64,000 nucleotides of DNA from Cryptomeria japonica (Eukaryota > Streptophyta > Pinopsida > Cupressales > Cupressaceae). Of this stretch, positions 26,311 through 36,302 are shown one piece after another. How positions within the stretch are numbered: position 1 is the first letter of the stretch; each line of letters opens with the position of its first letter. Below the pieces are notes generated by a model. The model did not search any database, was not told the DNA's origin, and worked only from the letters and a program-made list of their open reading frames with translations. Where the stretch lies: NCBI RefSeq assembly GCF_030272615.1, contig NC_081405.1:472182008-472246007 (forward strand). Direction: 5' to 3'. Both the position numbers and the translations under genes were made by a program.

Positions 26311-27583
26311 CTTTTAGTCCCCAAGTGGAAATAGTGACATGTCCTTCCACATTAATATTTCTTGTTCAATCAATCTTTTTGAGGCATCCTTATCTTCCCT
26401 TGCTAAGTAAACTTCCTCGGCATCACTCGACATTGTCTTTCAAAAATCTTCAAGTATTCAACTTCTATCAAGCATAGATCTCAACAAGTGGAGGGGTATG
26501 TGCATCTAAGCCGGGGTTTTGAGCATGAAGTGGAAGCAACTGTCAAAAGGTAACTCACTCATTGCCACCTCCATTCAACATCACCATCAAGACATTGATT
26601 GCTACTCATCAAACACTTCTTCTTAGTTGATTGCTCATTACTTCTTATCGCTCCTCGACTCCATATTCCAACCTAAAGATGTCCACTTGTCTTCTTGACT
26701 ACTCATCACACTTAAGACTCATACCTTGACCTGACCTAGAAGTTCAACTGCATCCCCTCTCAAGCAATAGGTTAATAGCTAAAGAAGCTACTGACAAGCT
26801 AGACAACTAAGACAACTAACCTACAAGCAAAAAGTGGGGATCCCCATTTGCAATGGGGCAATGTGTGAAAACATAGCAACACACTTCTTATCCACTTGCA
26901 ATCAAACCTACAAAAGAAATAAAATTTGAATTAAAACACTATGAATTAAAGAAACAATAATTAATCCCTTAAAATTAATCATATCCTTATTTCACTGAGG
27001 TTTGGGCCTAATTTCAACCCCACATGCTTCATATTATCTCCTCATTCTTTGAAAAGGATGAAACTTAGCTTTAATCTTCCCCATGTTTCATACTTTAGGT
27101 CTTGACCCTTTAGGTCCACACATTTCATGTAGATCAGGACCTTATCCTACACGCTTCAATAGATTTCCTTCTTTACACGTTTTGTGAGGACATATCTCCA
27201 TTTGCTCAACACGTTTCAAAGGCTTTAAGGATTTAAACCAGCCCATTTTGCATCTCTCAATCTCATAAGTAGGCTAAACTTAGAATTGCTTTTTCTTTTG
27301 TTTCTGCAATAAGATCGCCTTCCTTATTTGTGATCTTTTCTCTTTGTATGGCAATAAAATTATCTTCCTCATTTGTGAGGGTAAAACCACACCCCTTTAT
27401 CCTTCTTCCAGCCAACTTTACTTCTCAAAATTGTCTCTCTTTGTATTTTCAATAAAATCGCCTTCCTCATTTGTGAGGGTTAATTTGCATCATGTTCCAT
27501 GTTTATGAGGGTTAATTCACACCCCTTTATTGATTTGATCTTACTTGCAATTCGATTCTTAAGTGAGGGGTGATTTGTTTTTT

Positions 27584-28552
27584 CTTCCACGTTTGTGGAA
27601 GTTAATGTGCACCCACTTCTTCAAAATTTGATTTTACGTAAGGCAATTTCCTTGGGATGTTAATTTTTCTTTCTTGTTTACCTAGCTTGTTGCACACCCC
27701 TTCCACGTTTTGGGAGGTTAAACTTGTACTTAGGCAGTTTTTCCTTGAGCAATTTTTTTTTCCACTCTTGCCTTCCACGTTTGTGGAGGTTGATTTGCAC
27801 CCTACTTCCATATTTTGAAAGGTTAATTTTGCACAAGGGAATTTTCTTCTTTGGGAGATTGATTTTGTTTTCTTCATTTCCCTAGGTTGTTGTGCATCCC
27901 TTCCATGTTTTAGAAGCTTTAATTTGCACTAAGTGATTCCCATGCTTTCAAAATTCGATTTTAACTTCCTTGTTTAGGGAGCCTGATCTGCACCCCTTTC
28001 TTGCCTTGATAAGTTGACTTTCTCCTTGAGCAATTAGACTTTAAATAGTTGTGCAAAATGGTGCGCTCTAAGTAGGGGTACCATTTTGTTGAGGTTGCCA
28101 AATCGCTTCATGTTGTTTGTTCCTTGAAAAATCTTCCATGTTTTGAAGAGTAAATTCGCACCTTCCTTCATTGATTGTGAAGCTTGATTCGCATCTTCTT
28201 CCACCTTAAATTTTTCTCCTTTGATCTTGAGGGTTGATTGATCACCTAGACTTGGTATCTTTCACTCTCTTGAAGTTGATTGACTTCCTTGTTTGGGGAG
28301 GTAAATGCACACCCCCTTCCATGTTTATGGAGGTTGATTTCCCCTCTTTTTGTTGAGTCACTCAATCAAGGATTTCAATATCTCCATCCAAACTTAGCTT
28401 CCCGAAATTGCCCCTTAAAATTGCTAAGATTTAAAGCGCTCATGATGAAGGCTTAATTTTCATTCCAAAAATCGCCCAAGGCAATTTAAATATTCCTTGT
28501 TTAGGGAGGTAAATTCGCACCCCCCTTCCACACTTGTGGATGTAAATTCGCA
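27584..28552 (+). repeat. Dispersed CTTCCAC-GTTT-GTGGAAG hairpins
   Basis: Short stem-loops recur through this part of the older TGTTG-family copy: 27584-27601 (perfect 7 bp, loop GTTT), 27698-27717, 27772-27789 (one G-T pair), 28316-28333 (closing pair changed from C-G to T-A) and 28535-28552 (loop ACTT). Each is embedded in a longer phrase like GGTTGATTTGCACCCC. No gene. Confidence 0.75.
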
Positions 28553-29002
28553 CCCCCTTTCCACATTTTCTAAGGTAAATTCTCCAAGTCTATTGCCTTA
28601 GAATTTTGCTTTCTTCTAAAGATGAAAATTGAAATACACAAGAGTTTTTATTACTTTCAAAATTGACCCTTCAAATTTTGCTCAAGAGTGGAGAAGGCAA
28701 TCTCAAATTTGTTTCACTTATCATTATTCTCCAAGGGTGAAAAATCGAAGGAAATTTCCAAATTCTCACACCTTGACATTTTTTCTTGACAATCTTGCGA
28801 CATGACAAAATTTAGACAAATCGTGACATTTTTACAAATTTGTAAGACAACAACATTACCTCAACCTACACACCTCTTCCTCATTAGCAAAAGTTAACGA
28901 CTAAAGAACTACTACAAAGCTAAAACCAAACTAAAATACCTAACTAAGCAAAAAGTGGGGGTCCCCATTCACAATGGGGCAATGTGTGAAAATGTCACAA
29001 CA

Positions 29003-29408
29003 ATGGTTACAACAACCACTTCATTACATTGAATGCCATCCAATGAGAAAATTACAAGCTTTGTATACATAACTGTTGTCCTCATTTTTGTTTTCAAAAA
29101 TGATGGACCATTACATAAATTTTTTGTCAAAAAATGAAAGTTTTACTCTATGGCACGCTTCCCGAGGCAAAACTTTGCCTTGCCCTTGGACTGGTCTAAT
29201 TCTCAGTCCATCCGCAAACCACGTTTCAAATTTCATCGCATTCTGGTTTCGTTTGTTATATTTTTCCTTCAATTTTGGGTTTTTTTCTCCCTGACTGCAA
29301 GTGGGAAATTTTCCTTAAGTTGCAAGTTTTATGTTTTCCTTTGTTTTAGTCTTTGAAGGGAAATTTTTAGTTAGTTACAAGTTCACTTTATGTAAAAATA
29401 GAACTTCT
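29003..29408. other. Repeat-derived flank of the TRIM element
   Basis: The first 70 bp resemble TGTTG-family interior sequence (TTACAACAACCAC...AATGAGAAAATTACA). From about 29074 (TGTTGTCCTCATTTTTG) a different, unassigned repeat begins. Open frames here show no known motif. Confidence 0.4.
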
Positions 29409-29543
29409 TGTTGAGACAAGGACCAGCTAGGACTCGAACCTAGGACCTTCCATACGCTGCTGGAGTGCTCTACCACTGAGTTACTGGCCCCTCTTAGACC
29501 AGTCCATCGTCGGTCCGGGTGTGGCTTATTTCCAACACCAACA
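29409..29543 (-). repeat. TRIM 3' LTR
   Basis: 135 bp, downstream LTR of the minus-strand TRIM. It carries the better-paired tRNA-like acceptor stem (GGGCCAG with CTGGTCC) but has one mismatch in the D stem. The stretch TAAGCCACACC near its start pairs with GGTGTGGCTTA in the interior, forming an 11 bp stem across the purine tract. Confidence 0.85.
29420..29490 (-). other. tRNA-like sequence within TRIM LTR, copy 1
   Basis: 71 nt. The acceptor arms GGGCCAG and CTGGTCC pair over seven positions (one G-T). The D-arm region reads TAACTCAGTGGTAGAGC, close to the A-box consensus. The T arm is CTAGG-TTCGAGT-CCTAG and includes GGTTCGAGTCC, an exact B-box match. The anticodon arm is irregular (TCCA, eight-base loop, TGGA, with no T before a clear anticodon), so it is a tRNA-derived promoter module or pseudogene rather than a working tRNA. 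Confidence 0.75.
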
Positions 29544-29607
29544 CCTCCCCTTAAGCCACACCTCTCGTGTGCTTGGGACTCCTATCCTGGACCTAGCTCT
29601 GATACCA
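29544..29607 (-). other. TRIM interior: primer-binding site and polypurine tract
   Basis: 64 bp. The primer-binding site TGGTATCAGAGC is at 29607-29596 and touches the LTR with no spacer. The polypurine tract AAGGGGAGG is at about 29552-29544. Only about 43 bp lie between them. Confidence 0.85.
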
Positions 29608-29742
29608 TGTTGAGAAATGGACCAGCTAGGACTCGAACCTAGGACCTTCCATACGCTGCTGGAGTGCTCTACCACTGAGCTACTCGCCCCTCTTGAACCA
29701 GTCCATCGTCGGTCCAGGTGTGGCTTATTTCCAACACCAACA
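29608..29742 (-). repeat. TRIM 5' LTR
   Basis: 135 bp, upstream LTR of the minus-strand TRIM. It is identical to the other LTR except for seven bases, three to four of them in the tRNA-like 5' side. Confidence 0.85.
29619..29689 (-). other. tRNA-like sequence within TRIM LTR, copy 2
   Basis: Same 71 nt unit as at 29420-29490. Here the D stem is perfect (GCTC with GAGC), and TAGCTCAGTGGTAG is a good A box. The B box GGTTCGAGTCC is intact. The acceptor GGGCGAG pairs with CTGGTCC with one mismatch. The two copies are complementary in where they have decayed. Confidence 0.75.
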
Positions 29743-31141
29743 CTTGTAACTTACTTTTTATTTCCCCCTTGTTGCTTTTTGGCTTTTTAAGTCATTGTAG
29801 GAACTTTTTAGACATATTACAAGTCAACTTTAAATTATAAAGTTTAAATAAACTTGTAATTCATTTAAAAAGTTCCACTTAAGTGATTTTAAGTTATGGT
29901 AGGGGTTTTTCTCCTCCATTACAAGTTTTATAAAGTCACTTTTACTTGTAAAAGGAATTTTATTTTCCCTTTACTAGTCTTTTGTTTAAAAACTTGTAAA
30001 GGAAGTTTTATTTCCCTATTACAAGTATTTTAATCTTGTTGTTTGCTCTCACAAACCCGATTTTGCCTTATGAGGGGAAAATTGAACATTTTAAACATGT
30101 AAAAAGGTTTAAGAAACCCGATTTTCCTTATTGCATGCATTTTTGAACTTGTTGTTCTTTCCCAAGAACCGGATCAGCATTCTCCTTCCTAGAGTTCGAT
30201 TTTGCAAAGACTTCTAGATTGAGTTTTGTGGAGAAATCTTAGGAAGAGGTAGGCATTTTGGATTCTTTGCTATTTTCATGCATTTTCCAACTCTCTTCAC
30301 GCCATTTGGTGGATTCATTTGCTGGTTATAAGGCGTTGAAACAGCAACATGTGTTGAAGAAATACCACGATTTGCCTATGGAATTTTCCACGAATCCTCT
30401 TCCTCCTTAGTCGATTTTGCTTGTCTTTCTTAGACGTGGGGTTTGGATGAAGATTTGACCAATTCTCATGCCATTTTGATAGCTGTTTTTGTTGCATAAG
30501 GCATTTAGGAAAAACGTGGCTAGGATTTGAATCTCCTTCTTGTATCTATTTAAGAGTTTCAATCTTCTCTTTCAAAGATAGCTTCTTGCTTCTTGGAGGG
30601 CATTTTGATTGATCAAGGTATGATTCTTTCCTTTCTTCTTTGTTTTTATTTTTTGTTTTTAATTGTTTATTTTCCTTGGTCAATTTGTACATATGTTAGT
30701 TTTGTTCTTGCCTAAAATTGGTTTTGTGAGAGATTTTTCCCCTTGTTCCAAGTTTGCAAAGCAATTTGCAAGTTGCATTGTCTTTCTCTATTTTCCCTCT
30801 TTACTTGCATTCGGGATTTTAAATCCCGATTGCAAGTAAGATGAAAATAATTGACCTACCCCTTTGGCTGGAAAATTTTAACCATTTTTTGATGAAGTTC
30901 CAAATTCTAAGTTGGAAAATACTCATCCTTTCAAAATAAGGTTTTTAAAACCAGATTACAAGTTAAAAAGTTCTTCCCATTTTCTTGAAAGTGATCTTCC
31001 CAAAATCCTTCCATTTTCATTTATACTCATTGCCATTATCCGTACATACTATTCCTGCTATTCCCCACATGTCAAAATCTCATTTTTCACCCACTTCTTC
31101 ATTTTCCTCTTGCATTCGGATTTCAAAAATCCAATTGCACG
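29743..31141 (+). other. Repeat leader rich in ACTTGTAA/TTACAAGT words
   Basis: Unassigned retroelement sequence, probably the leader of the element whose decayed frame starts near 31142. The words ACTTGTAA, TTACAAGT and TTGCAAGT recur on both strands here, and again at 34780-36300 and 47930-48660. A TATA-like CTATTTAAGAG lies near 30546. No intact gene. Confidence 0.45.
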
Positions 31142-34100
31142 TTGTTCTTCCCCACTTTTATACTTGTAAAACACTCCCCAAGATCCGAAATTGGTCAAAA
31201 GCCAAGTTTCAAGCATCCCCATTTATTTCCCATCTTCCTCTCACAAAATTGTGAAGTGCAAGGGTTAGAGTTTTTCCCATACGAAGAAGGAAAGATGATA
31301 GTTGTAGCCGATCTTGATGTTGCTTTGACACTTTTAAGTCTTCATCGCAACATACCAGGTTGTTCTTCAATGTCAAATTTGCCATCATCTTCCGTTCCAA
31401 AGAAGATGAAATATAAATATGACAAATATCAGAATGAGGTTTCTCCTACACAGGTTTCCTCTCCTATGGATCACATCAAGGATACAGAAATTGGGCATGT
31501 TGACATGTCAGAATTCATCAAAAGGGTGGAGGATCCACAAAATAGTAATATTCAGTGGTTGTTGGACAGCCACATTCATCATGCATCTTCTTTCCCGGTG
31601 GCTGCCGTAGAACCTGAATTTGTTCTTGCTTGTGCTCGTCATTTTGACAAGGAGACAAAAACCATTAGAAATGATGATGGGGAGGCAATAATCCACCTTG
31701 ATGCGGATACTATTGAGAAAATCTTCAAAATACCATCAGCACCTGTGTATATGGAGATTTCAAAGGATAGTGCAACTGAGTACTATGTCAAGAGGGAAAA
31801 GGACTGCAAACGTCACATTAACAGATGGATCCATGAGCCACGAGCCGCTTTCACAAGGTGGGCTAAGTTATACCGTTGTGACTTCAAGTGGGAAATTGGA
31901 GACATCATTACTCTCCTCAGCAAACTGTTAGGTCTTGAGCATTCTAATGTTTTTGAGCCTTGGATGTATCAGTTTATCATGTTCATAAGGCAGTCCCATC
32001 ACATCTAATGGGGAGAAATTATCAGTGACGCTTTGTGTGAACAACTTGCAGCAGTCCCTACACTATGACATTTTACATGAACTCATACTTAGTGTATTTA
32101 GCAGCATCACTTAGACATTTCCCTGGTCTTTCTACCAAGGGTGATCGCTCGCTTATACCAGTGTGGGAGTACTACGATCAGCTACCCTTGAGACCCAGCA
32201 GGTTACATTTCAGAAGGGTTCAGGATGCATTCTTTGGTTATTTCATGTGTCAGTTTGACAAGACTCTAAAGAATAGAAGAATATCAGATGAGGCATGGGA
32301 AAGAGTGAATGAATATGGTTGCTTGTTCCTTCAATTCCCGACTTTCACGTATATGAGAGTTGGATGTTACAGTGGGCAGCCATACATGCTCCCTAGATAC
32401 TCAACTGATAAGATTATTCTCATGGAGTTGGGAAGACAAATCATGGCAGTTCATGCACATCAATCTGTCAAGCATAAGGTTGGAATGGGGATTTCTACAA
32501 CTAACCCATTGAAAATTGGCCGGTACTCCCTCATCACATCCACCAAAGCCAAAGCTATGGAGACCGAGATGCAGGAGATAAAACTCAAAAGGTTTAAGTC
32601 AAGGGCATATTTTGACTACTGAGGTATGAAGGAGAGAACCAAAAAGTCATTCATACATGTGCATCGCATAGAAGATATTTGGGTGGATCTCCGTACAGAA
32701 AAGGAGGTTCTTAAGATGGATTACTGCAGGCTCACCCTTGAGCAAGTTATTGATTTGAACTTGGTGGACATTCCGCAAGGGATGATTGATGATGGGAATG
32801 TGCTTGATCCAAAGTACGTCTCACGAAGAGTTGATGAAGCCCCACTTCCTTTAATCCAGTGGTCACACAAAGAATGCACTTCCATTCTTGAGAGATTTCA
32901 GCCCATCTTAGCTAACACCAACACTTGACTCAAAGGTAATGGTGTTAGGCTCATCAAGATCAAGGTTGGAAAAGAAGATGATTCTATGGGGCCTCTTGGA
33001 GGTAAGTCCGAGATTTAGATTGACAACAAGGAAGGTGCATCATCTTCAGGAACGAGGATCAAATTGCGGGTTAGTCAGGCAATGGTGCCCCCTCCTGAGG
33101 AAGCAACAATTCGTGGGAAACAAAAGTCTCAGATTCACATTCATGTGATTGATCCTGATGATCCAGAGGAAGGACAACAATCAGATGATGCTCCTAAGTC
33201 ACTGGCTCCGGAGTCACCTCGTGAGATTCCCTCCTCAATTTCCATGGAGCTGCCTCTATCTCCTCCTGACACAGTAGCAAATGACTCCCCTCAAAATGTC
33301 ATTCCCCTTTCAGCAGTTGAGCCACCTCTTGATCATCAACAAAAGAGTTTGCTGGAAATTTTCGAGGATACTCCTGCATGTATTCATTTGTTAGAGATTG
33401 ATACCTCTACTTCCATCTTTGAGGAGTTTATTAAACAATCTTCATGCCCTTTGGTTACCGAACAAGCCATGGTTGCCATCTAGACAGGTACTCCCCCCAA
33501 GATGACCATGGCTGTTCAAACAGAAACTGCTTCTCCTTTGCTTTCAGCTGCTACTGAAGGAGAACTAATGGTTTTACCTACATGGCTTAGTTCTTTCACT
33601 CCCAAGAGGAAGAAGCGGGAAATTTCTCCTAATGTCTTTAATTATCAGCAACTTAAGCAATTTAGGCCCAAGGTTGCTAAAAGAGTTGAGACGATCTCAA
33701 GGGTAACAGTTGACAACAACAAGATGACAGTGGCAGAAATTGTTGAGCCCCTTATAGATAAGCCACACGAGGAAATGCAAGCTGCTGATTACAGGGTCAC
33801 GAGGATAGAATTGGGTAAGAAAACACATGAAGTGGTCAAGCATGATGCCCAGCAATCCGTAGCTTCACTAGTACAGCGGTATGATGAACTTCTAGCGAAG
33901 AAAGACAAGCTAGAAGAGGAGAATAGGCAACTTGTTGCAACTATTCATAAAATCACAAAACCTGCTAGTGAAGGGAATAATCCTTCAAGTTCTTTTGGTT
34001 CACGAGAATCAATTCAGGGAGTTGAGAGAGCTGCTCAAAGGGTACAAGCATTGGAATCTTGGGTAGATCAACTTCATGATTTATATGCACAAGTTTTGAG

Positions 34101-34698
34101 GGAGGTTTTCCAAATGATGATCAAATTGAAGACCATTGAAGAACAATTGAACCAAGTTTCTAATACTTTCAAACAGAACTTGGAAAAGGTGGAAGATAGC
34201 TTGACTACTTGGCTCAAAATTCCTCAACAAAAGTTGAGTGTTCTTCTAGAACATCAGATTATTCCTTCGAGAGTTGTGTATCTAGAATATCAGGAACTCT
34301 TGGAGAACAAAGCCCTTGTTCTCAAGTCACTTGTTGAAGACATTGATGATACCATCAGACTTTGATTGGAAGTAGTTCAGGATATGGTGTCTTGTTGTGA
34401 GAAAGCTTCTTGCAACATCATGGATCATAGTGGGGAATTATTGGCAGAAGAAAGGGTTCTCTCAGATCTACAGTTGAAGATTCATCACGAATCTATTCAA
34501 GCCTTGGTTGCCTATCAAATCTTCGTGCAGGAAATTCAATCTTCCTTTGAGAAGAATAATGCCACAATCCTTCGTTGTAACAATGTTATTGTGAAAACCA
34601 TGATCGTGACAAAGAATACCCATGAACCGAATCCTGATGAGCTGCAAATGGTCATCCAGAAGTTCGAAGGATTCATGTTTTCACATGCTGCAACTTAA
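31142..34698 (+). pseudogene. Decayed retroelement protein of unknown function
   Basis: One ancestral frame of about 1,150 codons. Part one (31142-32008) has EFVLACARHFDKETKTI and LDADTIEKIFKIPSAPVYMEI. After a TAA and a frameshift near 32008-32065, the rest reads in a single frame to 34698, broken by stops at 32620, 32926, 33481 and 34363. Pieces include FRRVQDAFFGYFMCQFDKTL (32065-32622), a Pro/Ser-rich acidic stretch (about 33064-33480) and a Gln/Glu/Lys-rich, probably coiled-coil region (about 33860-34350). I recognise no polymerase, integrase, protease or zinc knuckle. Codon use and length look like a once real protein, perhaps a gag-like protein of a large non-autonomous element. Function unknown. 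Confidence 0.65.
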
Positions 34699-34921
34699 GT
34701 GTTTTTCAACACTTAGTTGCATTTTTCAGAATTGTAATCTCTTAGTTGTAGTTTTTCTAGTTTTTCTTTTGACATGTTTACTTGTAAAAACATTTTGTAA
34801 ATTGCAAGTCAAGTCATTACTTGCACTTTTGTAATTACAAGTAGATGAGTAACAAGTCAATTTAGAATAGGACTTGTAACTTTGAATAACACATAGTTAG
34901 TTATTGAATAAGTCTTGGCGG

Positions 34922-34988
34922 TTGAGAGAATTTCTCAAGTTAGCTAGGATCCTCCCACCTTTTTCTCATGACTCCTCCCCTATAAATA
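34922..34988 (+). promoter_or_regulatory. Retroelement promoter: inverted repeat and TATA box
   Basis: The inverted repeat TTGAGAGAATTTCTCAA (34922-34938) is followed, about 43 bp later, by TATAAATA (34981-34988) within CTCCCCTATAAATACTTGAG. The same arrangement recurs at 48701-48767, with both motifs kept while spacer bases vary. Shared placement before a hairpin array supports an LTR-type promoter whose transcript begins near 35010. Confidence 0.65.
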
Positions 34989-35061
34989 CTTGAGAGAGTC
35001 TATTGTAATCTTGATCTTTTTGAAAGCAAGCAAAAACTTTGTCAAATTTGCAGCAAAGAAG

Positions 35062-35537
35062 TCTTTGAGCTTTTATGTGTAAATTGAAGTATTGAAAGGA
35101 ATAGAAGAAAATTATTCAAGTGTTGAGACTTTGTGCTACATTCTTGAGTTTGTGTTCAATATTGTCTTTCTTGCAAGTGTTTCTTAAAGGGCTTAATCAA
35201 ATTTGATTTGCAGACTTTGTGCTGCAAATATTGGAGATTAATTTAGTTAGAATAAAAGTTCTATTGAGAAAAGCTGTAAGACTTTGTGCTTACACTCGTT
35301 CTTGAAAGAGATTAGAAATAGATTTTATAATAGGAAATAGATGTGAAACTTTGAGCTCACACTAGTTCTCGATATCGTGTGTAGAAAGAAATGAGTTATT
35401 TCAGACTTTGTGCTGTCATAATTTGTTCTTGACATCATTAGAATAGAAAATGGTAGATAGGACTTCACATAGTCAAGACTTTGAGCTTGATATTGTTGTC
35501 TCGTCCCAAAGGAAGTGATGGAAGTCTTTGAGCTTTC
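35062..35537 (+). repeat. Array of stem-loops with fixed ACTTTG(T/A)G loop
   Basis: About eight stem-loops in 480 bp. Examples: 35206-35229 (ATTTGCAG, loop, CTGCAAAT: perfect 8 bp), 35275-35294 (TGTAAG/CTTACA), 35342-35361 (TGTGA/TCACA), 35396-35421 (7 of 9 paired), 35473-35490 (TCAAG/CTTGA) and 35520-35537 (GGAAG/CTTTC). One near 35128 pairs poorly. Loops are ACTTTGTG, ACTTTGAG or TCTTTGAG. Stem sequences differ almost completely but pair. The array lies downstream of the TATA box at 34981. Confidence 0.8.
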
Positions 35538-36302
35538 AAGAAACTTCATTTCCTTTCTCTCATTTCATTTCAAAAAGTTGTTACTGTTGTTTTATGTTAA
35601 ATTGGCTTTCATTGCAAGTGGGGTTCTTTTTGATGTCATTACAAGTTAAGTCACTGCAAGTTGGAACTTTTTGAGGTGATTGCAAGTAAATGAAATTACA
35701 AGTCAATAAAGCAACTTGTAATGAACCAAAAATAACCTGATTATAAGTAAAAGGTCTTGTTTTGATTCCTAAAGCTCTAGTCGGATCTTGAGCACCTATT
35801 TGCAAGTTGGGGGACTTTTATGTTACATTGCAAGTGAAACCATCACTTGTAGTCGGGCCTTTAAGACCCGACTATAAGTGCATGGGGTCGTTTTAATGCA
35901 AGTTTATTGTTTTGAATAACAAGTTGCATTTCACTTGCAATCGAGTTTAAGCAAAAATCGTGTAATGTAATTGCAGGTTTTAGCACTGTCAATGCAAATC
36001 ATGTTATAGCTTGCAATCAGAACTAAAAAGATCTGCTTGCAAACTCGTTTTTCAGGCGGATTTTTCCCCCTCATATTGCCCAACCTGCAATCAGGTTTTT
36101 CCTTCCTATGTGCAAATGCTCTTTGAACTCTTGTAGTCGGGTCTTCAAGACAAGTGGTATAACCCCATGTTATTTCTCAAACATGGAAGAAAGGTTTACT
36201 TGCAATCGTGTCTTCAAGACCCAATTACAAGTGAAAGTGTAAAAGTCTTTCCCTACATTGCACTTGTAATGAGCCTCCTAAAACCCGAAATTGGTCCAAA
36301 AT
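35538..36302 (+). other. ACTTGCAA-rich repeat sequence
   Basis: Non-coding. TTGCAAGT, ACTTGTAA and AAACCCGA-type phrases recur every 30-60 bp. It continues after the inserted chromovirus at 47912; the AAAAT duplication marks the break. Confidence 0.55.

Larger units (their letters stand above)
23756..26881 (+). mobile_element. TGTTG-family repeat, young nested copy
   Basis: Starts TGTTGATGTGTTTCTATGAC and ends GTGTGAAAACATAGCAACA, after the usual A-run, GTGGGGA and CCCCATT/AATGGGG stem-loop. The flanks CATTT and CACTT match at four of five bases, and sequence after 26882 continues the older copy. The family blocks TATCCTCTCTTGAA, GATGCTAAACAATGTGATCAA and TTAACCTTTATAAATGGGAG are present. 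The region 25480-26540 carries 40 bp tandem repeats. No protein-coding frame was recognised. Confidence 0.75.
18955..29002 (+). mobile_element. TGTTG-family repeat, itself interrupted twice
   Basis: Starts TGTTGATGTGTTTTTTATGA and ends with GTGGGGGTCCCC, a short spacer and GTCACAACA at 29002. Removing a solo LTR (21033-23565) and a younger family copy (23756-26881) leaves a colinear element of about 4.4 kb. A TATA-like CTTATATAGTGC is near 19765, about 800 bp from the start, as in the copy at 39582. The flanks GTAGT and ATGGT match only 3 of 5 bases, consistent with age. Segment 26882-28560 holds an array of CTTCCAC...GTGGAAG hairpins. No coding capacity was seen. It is best read as a long solo LTR or LTR-like non-autonomous unit. 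Confidence 0.65.
29409..29742 (-). mobile_element. Complete TRIM element (334 bp) with tRNA-like LTRs
   Basis: Two 135 bp direct repeats (29409-29543 and 29608-29742, 7 differences by eye) flank a 64 bp interior. On the minus strand each repeat starts TGTTGGTGTTGG and ends CAACA. The first LTR is followed directly by TGGTATCAGAGC, the initiator-Met tRNA primer-binding site. The interior ends with the purine tract AAGGGGAGG right before the second LTR. The flanks are CTTCT and CTTGT, a likely 5 bp duplication with one change. These are the parts of a terminal-repeat retrotransposon in miniature, with no coding room. Each LTR contains a tRNA-like unit. A tandem pair of tRNA-derived SINEs is the alternative but would not explain the primer site and purine tract. 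Confidence 0.88.

Noticed and set aside
29420-29689. Two functional tRNA genes
   Set aside because: The anticodon arm does not form a standard 5 bp stem with a 7-base loop, and both copies sit at the same place inside direct repeats of an LTR-like element.
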